Shown: positions 10,726 through 20,200 of the stretch, one piece after another | Numbering within the stretch: position 1 is the stretch's first letter | Layout: every line of letters starts with the position of its first letter | Source of the DNA: Monosiga brevicollis MX1 | Taxonomy: Eukaryota > Opisthokonta > Choanoflagellata > Craspedida > Salpingoecidae | NCBI RefSeq assembly: GCF_000002865.3 | Contig: NW_001865049.1 | Location: 838,774-902,773 of the forward strand | Length of the DNA stretch: 64,000 nt | Direction of reading: 5' to 3' | The notes under the pieces: generated by a model | Databases searched by the model: none | What the model saw: the letters and a program-made list of their open reading frames with translations, nothing else | What the model was told of the DNA's origin: nothing | Translations under genes and position numbers: made by a program

Positions 10726-13700
10726 ATGGCGGCCGTCGATGAGACCGACTGTTCGGCTGATCCCATTCAGATCCAGCGCTCCTCGCATTACGAAAGCTAC
10801 TATGACCCGCACACGGGCAAGGTCGGTTGGACGGAAGCTCACTAAACAAAGACCCGAGCATCCCCCTCTCGCTGCATCGCTGTGCCCTTGCGCTCGTTGT
10901 CCGCCTCCTTTTCCTCCTCCTCCTTCTACCAGGTTTTGCTTCTCGTTCAGGAGCCGCTTGTCGCCTCACACTGTGGTAAACTGCCAATTCACAATGGTAG
11001 GCCAAACTCAATCTCATGGCTCGCTCAGAGTGGATGCCCAACAGCACCAGCAGCCTTTGCATGATATGTCGCGCGGAATTTAGCTTCTTCTGGCGCTGGC
11101 GCCATCACTGCCGGTCAGTCTGTCCGTCCGCTGCGTTTCCTGTGGCCTACGTGACTTTTTTTTTTTTTTCATCTTGCCTCACCTGAACCACATGACTGTA
11201 CACATTTGCTCTTGCCTCTGGTTTCAAACTCTCGCCGTGGACGGCAGCATCTGCGGCCGCTTGGTCTGCCATCCATGTTCGCGCCAACGTCACCCCCTGC
11301 TTGCTGACCATCGGGTTTGCTCTCGCTGCTACTCGTACGCGATGGCCGACGCTGCCGGCCTGCTTTTTTGCGAGTGGTATCACGGAAAAGTGGACCGCGC
11401 GCAAAGTGTGGCACGTCTCCGCAATAGCAACTGCCACGGTGATTTCCTTGTGCGCGAGTCAAGCACTCGCGACGGCTTCCTCGCCCTCTCCTTCATCTCT
11501 TATGACAAACTCGTCCACTACCTGGTTCGTTTCATTTATCAAGCAGCAGCTTGTTCCGTCTGCTCATGCTGTATCACACACGTCAAACATTTGCCGGGCT
11601 CCCCACTAACACCTTCCTGTACCCTTTCGCCGCCTTTGTCTCCTGCTAGATACGCGGCAAGGCCGGCAGCTGGTTCATCTTTGACGCACACCGGTATGCC
11701 ACGGTCCAAGCCCTTATCGATAGCCTACACCAGCAAGGTGTTCTCCAACGCGCTGCTCCCGTCATCAATACGGAAGGGGAGCTCATTGACGGTGACCTCG
11801 AAAACTGCCCCGAGTGCCGCGTCCCTATCCCAAAGGCGGTTCGTACATCCCCGCTGGTCGGCGCACACACTTCTGTTGACCCGCATTTGACAGCTGCACT
11901 GAACTCTGAATGGCTTGGGTATCGACACGCCTTGCCGCGCATAGGATGCGTCCACTTATTTTTGCAAAGCCTGCGGCACCCGCATCCGGTCCTCCGAGGA
12001 ACAAGTGGCCATGTACCGCCGTCACACGGCAGCCCGCTCCGCTGCTACACAGCCCGCTGCGGCACGAAACTCAACCATCCGCGACACTCATGGTTACGTA
12101 CGCATTGATGATGCAACTTCTGACAAGCCGCTGGCGGCCAATTCAGGTATGGCGATGCGTATGCCTACCATTGGTGCCACGTTTTGCACTGTAGGACCGT
12201 CGTCTCACCGAGTTGCGCTTTCCCGATTTGCTCTTAACATTTAAAAAATTTCAGGCATGCTCCCGGCGCACGCGAGCTCTGGTAAACCGCTCATGCAGGG
12301 CTTGCGCAAGGCGCCCCTGCCTCCGCGTTGGCGCAACGACAAGCGGGCCCTCATGCTGGCTTCGCACAGCATTGCCGTTCAGGACGTGAGTCTGGGCGCT
12401 GTCCTGGGCACGGGCCGCATGGGTACTGTCCGCCAGGCCAAGCTCCTAAGTAAAACAGTGGTGTGCAAGATGCAACCCAATTCCAATGCCTGCCTGCACG
12501 AAAGTCTTTGCTTGCTGGGCCTGCAACATGAAAACGTCGTCGAGATGGTGGGCGTGGTCTTTGAGGACGAGCCTTTTCTCATTCTTGAGTATTGTGCCAA
12601 CCGAGACCTGGCCAGGTGCGTTGCTCAGGGAATCAGGATTATAATACCCTTGCAGACAGGATAGGCTCTTTTGCACGCACTTATGTTTTCTGGCCGCGGT
12701 GGTGGACGTGTGCGTGTAGCTACCTTCAGACCCGAGGCCGCTCGCTCGATGCCTTGCTTCGACTACGCGTCATTGCGCAGGTCAGCCCCTCTGCCCCCGC
12801 TCCCACACCGTCACCAACAGGATAGGCAACCGCGACTACTGTGACGTGCTAGCCACCAACAATGACTTGCCCGTGTCTCTGTCAGGTTGCCAATGGGCTA
12901 GAATATTTGGCCTCTCATACAATTGCCCATGGTCAGTCTCACGCGATGGCCGCCACAGTCAACGCCAGATCACGCACCATCTGACCATTCGCGCCTCCTT
13001 TCTGTTTGGTGGTCTGCGGATAGGCGACGTGGCCGCACGCAACGTGCTGGTCACGCAACACATGATCTGCAAGCTAGCTGACTTTGAGCTTGCGACCTGG
13101 GACGGGTCGGTTCTGCAAGACTATGCGCGCACCATTCCCTTGCGCTGGAGCGCTCCCGAGGTGCGTTCGTTTGGCCTGTGAGGTGTAGCCAACATGAAAG
13201 CACTGATCCCGATAGCCATGCGGCCCCGGTTCAAACTCAATCGCCATTTATCTTTGTCAGATCCTTTTACATGAGCTTCCTACCATCTTCAGTGATGTCT
13301 GGGCCTTTGGTGCGTGCAATGCCTTTTTTTCCATGCTGCCCCATTCGGCACGCACTCACCTGCCATCGCTTTTGATCGGCTACACAGGTGTGTTGGTGTG
13401 GGAGGTGTACAAGGATGGTGCCAAACCTTTTGCCGAACTCAAGCATGAGGACATCAAATGCCTTGTTCAAGGCGGTGGACACATTGATTACCCCGGCGGC
13501 GTAGGTTCCCGCAACGCCCTGTTTCACTTTTCTCCCTTTTGTTTTACCTCTTTTTTTTTTTTGAAATCCGGTCGCCCTGCCTCTCCTCACGCTCGTCCCT
13601 CCTCTTCACCCAGCTGTGTAATCGCAAAATATGGGAGTCAATTATTGAACCCTGTTTCGCAACCGAGCCCACACAGCGACCCGGCATGACTGACATCAAG

Positions 13701-13742
13701 GATCAACTCGAGTTTTGTATTTCGGAGAAGGAAGGAGTGTGA
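10726..13742 (+). CDS. FYVE-SH2-zinc ribbon-tyrosine kinase
   Basis: Thirteen exons whose phases all agree: 10726-10821, 10933-10975, 11029-11113, 11248-11524, 11650-11838, 11945-12146, 12255-12615, 12720-12780, 12886-12931, 13024-13160, 13261-13309, 13388-13500 and 13614-13742, giving 595 residues. Domains: FYVE at about 47-106 (EWMPN, CMIC, RWRHHCRICG, HRVCSRC); SH2 at about 116-212 (WYHGKV, GDFLVRES with the phosphotyrosine-binding Arg); a four-Cys ribbon at about 225-250 (CPECRVP...CKACG); kinase at about 325-590. The kinase keeps GTGRMGTV, the VVCKM Lys, the HES Glu, the catalytic Asp in HGDVAARN and IPLRWSAPE. It has HGD in place of HRD and DFE in place of DFG. FYVE fingers bind PI3P on endosomes; SH2 binds phosphotyrosine. 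FYVE-bearing cytoplasmic kinases are, from memory, one of the choanoflagellate-specific groups. Confidence 0.92.
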
Positions 13743-15090
13743 TTAGAAGAGCCTGAAGGATTTGCGATTAGCGTTAGAATAATTGTCAACCCTGTGAACC
13801 GTGTTTTTGGCGTGAGCATGCCCGAGTCTTTCCCTGAGAAATCGATTGTTCGCATTGATATCCCGTGCCACTGATCTTCAAGAACAAAGGTTTTTGTTTT
13901 CACACATTTTATCGTAATTTTCGATTCATTTTGATTCATAAGTGGATCCGTGACAGACATGTGTTTTGATCGAGACGTCACCTCAAGGGAGAGAACGGGA
14001 CCAGAGTGGTATCAAAAAAAAAAACCTTGATGACTTTCGGCTCATGACTTTTGGGCGTGTGAAAGCTCACCCCGGGAGCACCACCTTCCAAAACCCTCTC
14101 AAGATGTTTCAAAATTTGAAGTTGCTACGTAATCAGGCTCAGGCTCCTGGCTAGTTTTCAAGGCGGCTAGGCCTCGAGTCGAGTGTCAGGCTCCAGCACG
14201 TCTGGACTGGAGGCCGGTTTTGGGTTGCGATGAAGCGCGTAGACCCCACGTTTCCTGGCACATGCCTTGGGGCGCTAAGCTTGTGACTACTGTTGTTTTG
14301 GGCAAGGGACGGAGCGAGAGCTGTGATGGTGTCTTGAGGTCAATTGAACCAGCTGCGGTCGGCAAGCATTCACAGTGACCAGACCAGGTGCACCGTTAGA
14401 CTTGCTGCAGAGCCGCTCGATCCCAAGGATACGGAAAGTGCAACCCGACGGACGTCTCTCAAACCTCTCTCAAAACGCTTCCTCAATCCTAAGTGAGAGT
14501 TTACCCGTAGTGACCGACATTGAGTGTGCGAAAGCAGTGGGAATGCTCAAATGCGTGGAAGCGGGGATTAGACGATACCATCAAGTCGTAGGCAAGTACT
14601 TTCCTACGACTCTACTTGAGGTCTAGCTGCCTTTTGGTCGCGAGTACGATTCGTCGTCCCGTACTGACATGTGAGACAGCACACGGGCCAGCACCCTGAG
14701 TATTTCTTGAGACATCCCACATCTATTCGTACTTGCACAAAAGTCATGATGTGATATGAAGCATCACCACAAGTCCGACAAAGATCAAAAGGAAGAACTC
14801 GAGCTAGTGCTGGACACACGAAGGGGCGAGTTGTGTCTTGAAACGTCCAGGACCACACAATGCCATAGGGATCAAGCTGAGGGTCAATACCGAGAAGCGC
14901 ACGAGTGAAACAGCCCGAATTCAGAGCCAGGGTGCTAATGAGCCTCAATCGTCAGTTGGAGCAAGACCTACTTGTGTCAGGCTTCAGCACGTGAGAAGCA
15001 CGGATTTGACGCTAACACCTTGTTAGTTTGCAATCGATCGTTCCAAGTTCACCTGTACCATCAGCCACGCTATCCTTGCCAACCTTCATG
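13743..15090. other. Gene-poor stretch downstream of the kinase
   Basis: No intact gene was seen in about 1.3 kb. It contains one decayed transporter fragment (listed separately) and otherwise unremarkable sequence leading into the tandem arrays. Confidence 0.5.
14838..14930 (-). pseudogene. Relic fragment of the neighbouring MMPL transporter
   Basis: On the minus strand this stretch reads CFTRALLGIDPQLDPYGIVW then SWTFQDTT. That lines up with IPLRALLSIGLTLSFVYGIA then VWTFQVST of the intact gene at about 18275-18350. At DNA level AAGCTGAGGGTCAA and GAGAAGCGCACG are shared. Membrane residues are replaced by polar ones, and no flanking exons of the transporter were found, so it is a short decayed copy rather than a gene. 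Confidence 0.6.
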
Positions 15091-15390
15091 CTGTTGGTGA
15101 TAGAGTGAGTTGGCGTTTGTTTCTTCGAAGCCCTAAGACGATCGCTGACCTCAGCCGCTGAAATAATTGCTGAGCTCAGCAAATCAAGACGAGTCTGTTG
15201 GTGATAGAGTGAGTTGGCGTTTGTTTCTTCGAAGCCCTAAGACGATCGCTGACCTCAGCCGCTTGAAGTAATTGCTGAGCTCAGCAAATCAAGACGAGTC
15301 TGTTGGTGATAGAGTGAGTTGGCGTTTGTTTCTTCGAAGCCCTAAGACGATCGCTGACCTCAGCCGCTTGAAATAATTGCTGAGCTCAGC
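15091..15390. repeat. Three tandem copies of a 104-105 bp unit
   Basis: Copies start at 15091, 15195 and 15300 and are almost identical. Each contains GTTGGTGATAGAGTGAGTTG, CTAAGACGATCGCTGACC and, near its end, a palindrome TTGCTGAGCTCAGCAA (perfect at 15167-15182 and 15272-15287, imperfect in the third copy). No coding sense was seen. Confidence 0.92.
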
Positions 15391-15577
15391 GTTGGCGAGC
15401 AAATCGAGATGATGAGTTGGCTATGAGCGTCAAGCCTTGAGTATGAGAAACGGCTGAGCTCAGCAGATTGACACGGACGCAGTCGTTGGCGAGCAAATCG
15501 AGACGATGAGCTCAGCTACGAGCGTCAAGCCTTGAGTATGAGAAACGGCTGAGCTCAGCAGATTGACACGGACGCAG
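15391..15577. repeat. Two tandem copies of a 93 bp unit
   Basis: Copies start at 15391 and 15484, directly abutting the previous array. Each carries GTTGGCGAGCAAATCGAGA, GAGCGTCAAGCCTTGAGTAT and CGGCTGAGCTCAGCAGATTG, so the GCTGAGCTCAGC palindrome of the first array recurs. The array ends about 124 bases before the likely start of the second PD-(D/E)XK-like gene. Confidence 0.9.
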
Positions 15578-15700
15578 TCGACTGAATTCAATTGCGATGG
15601 CAATGCTGAAATCTCGCATTTTTTTCGCCCTGTTAATGAGAGCATCCATAGCACATCTTCTGCTTCGTCCGTCGCTACTCATTTCTTGCTCCTCGCCACA

Positions 15701-16579
15701 ATGGACGAGGCACCAACTCCCACGGCCCCTTCCCGGGGCGCCAGCGAGGAGGTGTGGCAGGCCAAGCTCTTGGCGCACTGGGGCGAATCGGAAAATACAA
15801 ATGGTTGGAAGTTGCTCACGGGCAAGAATAACGGTGATTCTCTCGACATTGAGTCAGATGATGCCAAGGCTAAGCTCGGTGCCTGGAAATGGTCCACCGA
15901 GCACAATGAGTGGGCTTTGGACAATGGAGTGGAGGAGAGAAGTCGCCTTCGCATGGACTTTCTCTTCAGCCGTGCTGTTAAAATCGATAAAACGGATGCG
16001 ACCGAGTATCTAGTGGTGGAAGTGAAGGTGAGTGTGGCTGGAGAATACAGGGGGAACTGTGGTGGGTGGAGGCTTATTCATGCAGCTCATCATTGCCTCA
16101 AGGTCGCCCGCTTGCATGAAGGTGCCTATGGCTACAAGGCTTCCGAGACGTACGGTGCCATCCAAACGGAAAAAGAGAAAAAAGTGGACGATGCTTCTCA
16201 AAAGTGGGCGCTTCAGATTCCTAATGGCAGAGGGGACTACCTGTGCACCAGCCTTGACATTCAGAAATGGCGTGCCCGCAATCAAGCCAGATGCTACGCA
16301 ACCATCCTGCGCACACAGCTTGGCTCACCTTGTGTCCAGTACATGACGATCATTGGGGTCGACAAAGGTGGTGATGACCAGAGCTCTACCATCTCGAGCA
16401 CTCTTCGGAGACCATCATCGGGCATCCTTGGTCGGTTTTACGCGGACAACAAGAGGAGCAACGCCTTTGATCTTCGCATCCAGTTGATTCAGTCCAAGTC
16501 TGTGGATACTTCAGCTATTGGTGTAGACAAGCTTGCAGCGCAGCTCCAGGTTGTCTATTTGTTTGAGGATGACGAGTAG
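15701..16579 (+). CDS. Second uncharacterised protein with PD-(D/E)XK-like core
   Basis: The likely start is the ATG at 15701 (MDEAPTPTAP); an in-frame ATG at 15563 falls inside the tandem array and is less likely. A 75-base in-frame segment at 16028-16102 begins GTGAGT and ends CAAG, so it could be an intron or be translated. Without it the protein is 267 residues. The core RLRMDFLFSR, loop, EYLVVEVKV has the Asp...Glu-x-Lys pattern of PD-(D/E)XK nucleases, and is followed by a Gln/Tyr helix (RNQARCYATI) and the strand VQYMTIIGV. This arrangement resembles the gene at 8739-10376, though overall likeness is weak. No domain fusion was seen. Function is unknown; a nuclease fold is inference. 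Confidence 0.6.
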   Translation: MDEAPTPTAPSRGASEEVWQAKLLAHWGESENTNGWKLLTGKNNGDSLDIESDDAKAKLGAWKWSTEHNEWALDNGVEERSRLRMDFLFSRAVKIDKTDATEYLVVEVKVSVAGEYRGNCGGWRLIHAAHHCLKVARLHEGAYGYKASETYGAIQTEKEKKVDDASQKWALQIPNGRGDYLCTSLDIQKWRARNQARCYATILRTQLGSPCVQYMTIIGVDKGGDDQSSTISSTLRRPSSGILGRFYADNKRSNAFDLRIQLIQSKSVDTSAIGVDKLAAQLQVVYLFEDDE

Positions 16580-17248
16580 CTATTGCCTTCGAACACTTTT
16601 CTCAGCACCCATTGTGAGTCTCATCGCTGAACCCCCAGAGGTTTGATACATCTTTCCACTCACTGACTGACACACTTTGAGGTGTGCGTCGCAATAAGAA
16701 CGTTCCTGTTTCTTCTTGTCGTGTTTGACACGACTGTGAGGACCGTACAACAGGTTCAATTGACAGCACGAGAATTCATGATGGGGATTCCTCAGACCAC
16801 TTTTTTTCGTAACTTCCTCATCACCCAAAAGTCTGGCATCGACATCCCGTAGAACCTGTCAGGGCCGCATACTTCAATCTCGCAAATGAAACTGCTGGGG
16901 AAACAGGGGTTTAATAACAGTCGTGGGAAAAAAAGCCAGCAGTAACATGTACATAGGGTGCCTGCAATCACCCAAAAGTCTGGCATCGACATCCCGTAGA
17001 ACCTGTCAGGGCCGCATACTTCAATCTCGCAAATGAAACTGCTGGGGAAACAGGGGTTTAATAACAGTCGTGGGAAAAAAAGCCAGCAGTAACATGTACA
17101 TAGGGTGCCTGCAATTTTTCTAGAAATGTTATTTAAAAATGTCGAGGTTGGCGCCAAAGGCACGGCAATGGGTGCGTCAGCTCGAGCAGGAGAGGGATCA
17201 TGCGTTGCGTTGGATGGCGGTCAAGCATTCAAGAGCGCACAAGCCGAG
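16580..17248. other. Intergenic region with an exact duplication
   Basis: This lies between the second PD-(D/E)XK-like gene and the 3' end of the MMPL gene. Apart from the 147-bp duplication (listed separately) no gene was seen. Confidence 0.5.
16821..17114. repeat. Exact 147 bp head-to-tail duplication
   Basis: Copies 16821-16967 and 16968-17114 appear identical base for base, each running from TCACCCAAAAGTCTGGCATC to AGGGTGCCTGCAA. Because 147 is a multiple of three, the minus strand stays open across both copies as a 49-residue repeat. That frame has no family likeness and lies past the transporter stop, so it is taken as non-coding. Perfect identity implies a very recent event or an assembly artefact. 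Confidence 0.95.
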
Positions 17249-20200
17249 CTACACGTGTGCATCCATCTTGAGGGTCCCGACGGCGTCCATGTCTTCTGCC
17301 TCGGGCATTCGCGAGGGCCACCAGTTGGCCGTTCCAATCAGACTCATCATGGCCGGTACCACCATTCTGCGGGTCCAAATCATATCGTCATAGAATTGGC
17401 CAGTGAGCACAGCTACACATGGGCGCATGCGACAAGCCCACAGCAAAGCGCAGAGGTGCTTCTTACGTTCGAACAATAAAAGTGTCAATCAAGACTGCCA
17501 AGACCAAGAAGAACGCCAATTGGTTGAGAATGGGCTCGGTGGAGAACAGCTACAGCACCGCAGGGCACGTGAAGGGGTAAGAGTAGTCCAGCCCGCAAAG
17601 CCCACACACTTGTGACAAGTCCTACCAAGCCGACAAAAGCCACAGCCATAATCAAGCCAGCAGCAGTGATAATGCCACCCGTTTTGGTTAAACCGGTGAT
17701 GATGCTGGTGCGTGCATTGTGGCCTGCTCGCCGAACTTCCACAATGCTGCGTGCACATGACATTGTTTTCACCAATGCCAACGGATGGTTCTAGCGTTAG
17801 AAATGGTTTGTGCGCCAAGCCAGACAAAAAGCTTCTGCAGGTGCCAATGTATTCACCGTACCGAGACAGCAAAAACACTTCATAATCGAGCTGTAGGCCA
17901 ACCAGTACGCTAAAGCTGAGAACAGGTGTGATCCACGACATGGAGCCCTAAGGGAAAAGCGTGATAAGGGTGCCAAAGGCGCAATTGTGAGCCTCATGAT
18001 AATTTCTCATTGGGTCAAAGTGACAGGAGAAAAAACAACAACAACAACACCACCAGCGACAACGACAACAACGACAACAACGACAACAACAACAACAACG
18101 ACCAGATCATACCGTGCCCTCAAGTCCCGCAAAGTGAAGTCCGTCGAGAATGCCAAACTATCATTGAGGCAAACACGCACGGCCGGCTGAGTGATTCAAA
18201 GCAAAGCATGACTAGCGCCACGGTGGCCCAAATACGGGTAGACAGCCACGAGATGCTCCCAGTGCTGACCTGGAAGGTCCAGACAGCAATGCCATAGACG
18301 AAGCTGAGGGTCAAACCAATGCTGAGAAGCGCACGGAGTGGAATTGCCACGGATCCAAATGCCAGACCCACGAGCACGACCACCACGGCGCTCGTCACGC
18401 CAATGGCCGTTGGAAAGAGGTCATACACTATGCCGCCGGCAAGGCACCCGTGCTAATATGAGGCCTCTATATTTGAAGCGAATTGGACAGAAAAGCCTAT
18501 CAAGACAATTGGCGTGGACAGAGCAAAGATTCAAACACACCCTTGTCCTGAACGTCAAGCGTGGTGGCACCGCCTGATGCAAAAAACACTTCAAAGCGGC
18601 CGTCCACCTGATGCATAGCTTCTTGTGCCGCCTACAACTCGATCGAAAAAAACAAAAGCGTGAGAACATACATCATGCGACGACCGGCAAGCTCTTGGAT
18701 GCCCACACAAATCCTTTGCCCACCTTTCGAGCATCTTGCAACCAAGTGTTACCACGAGGGCCAAAGGGGTCGAATTGCAGCTCGGCCGTAAAGTACATGC
18801 TGGTAGCATCGCTGCTCACATACGTTTCGCGACCCTGCGTTTGTCCCAAACGGCAAGCGCATGAGTAGGCTGAGGCGAGAGTGTTGAGTGCATGTTCATT
18901 CAGCCACACATGAACCACGTACCAAGCAGGCAAGGGCGCATTCAGCCATGCATTTGTAAACGCTGATGCACTTGGTAATCTCTGATGCTTCCACCGGTTC
19001 ACCCTTGGCCCAAGCAATGCCAGAAAAGTCGACATCACTTGTGATGGGGTTCTACCAATGCGAGCAAGGATGTCATTTATTTTAGGCTACGAGTCTAAAC
19101 ACATCAGATCGGTCCCTAGCAAAGGAGGGCCGGGCACAACATAAACCGGTGCTCAAGCGAGCAAATACCAACCAGCTTGTTCCACACAAGATCAAAGGTA
19201 AAGTTGAATGCGTCTTGGGTCAGAACGCTTTCGTTGCCGGTGCTTGCCGAAATCAAAATATTATACGGGTACAAGCGACCAGGTCCAAAATTGTCGCTCA
19301 GATCGGCATAGGTGTGGCTTGCACCTGTTGGCCATCGACGACGCAAAATTAGCAACAATGCACTTGAGCCTATGGCAAGCTTCTGGACCTGCAAGCGTGG
19401 CCTAAGGAACGCACCGGAATTGCGAGGCGTTGCCTCCAGGATGCCCGACGATGTTTTAAACTGGACACCACGCCAAGCACAGGGTGCAGCCAAGCCAATC
19501 ACCAGCAAGCTCTGCATCAGGTCGAGCTCTTGATGAGTTGGCGCTAGCAGAGGCCGTGGCCAAAACCAATGTGCGACGAATACTTGTTTTCAAGCAACGT
19601 ACAAGGCAAATGGCCACGGGTCGACGCGTAACGGCACAGCCCAGCTTATACCACCTGGTGCACAACCTCATTCATGTGAGTTTGCAGAGGCAGACAGGCT
19701 CGAGGACTCGAACAGCGATTGTTCAAATACATATTTGGCAAAGAGCTTTTCCTTGGACCATTTCATTCAGGTACCCACCAAGTTTCCCGATCGTGTTCCG
19801 TAACCGAGGTAGCGGAATCTACCAAGCCTTGCTGAATAGTGGAGTGCTCCTGTGCCACAGCAATGCACCCATCAGCAAGTGAGCCGAGGAAGCAAGCGAA
19901 GGCCGATTGTAGCAATGGCTTTTTTTTTTTTTTTTTTTTTTTTTTTTCTTTCAGGAGAGCGGGGGGCGGGCCAGCTTTGACGCACGCGAGGCATCAGGGG
20001 CGCCGTTTCATGGTCTGATTCAGAGCCCTTTCCACACAACCAGCTGCATTAAGAAGCACAAGCAAATTCCATCCCGCGCGAAAGGCAAGAAACATGTGAG
20101 ATCCTTGAGGGCAAAGCATTATGGAGACCGTCAGTGCAATGGCGGATGCCTGTCAGATTGGTGCAGTGCGTCGCACCGTTGCTTGGTGCTGCGCTTGAAG

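Noticed and set aside
10276-11062. Several frames through the (GTC)n tract giving Val, Asp, Thr or Arg runs
   Set aside because: They are translations of a microsatellite, and overlap the start of the well-supported kinase gene on the other strand.
12379-12676. Minus-strand frames across the kinase exon
   Set aside because: Shadows of the conserved kinase coding strand.
8739-16579. Reading the two PD-(D/E)XK-like genes as bacterial-type restriction enzymes or as Crinkler/RHS-type effectors
   Set aside because: No partner methylase, no P-loop NTPase and no effector header domain were seen. Only a nuclease-like core can be supported.
16792-17163. Minus-strand 123-codon frame with two identical 49-residue blocks
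   Set aside because: It is open only because the 147-bp duplication is a multiple of three. No family likeness, and it lies beyond the transporter stop.
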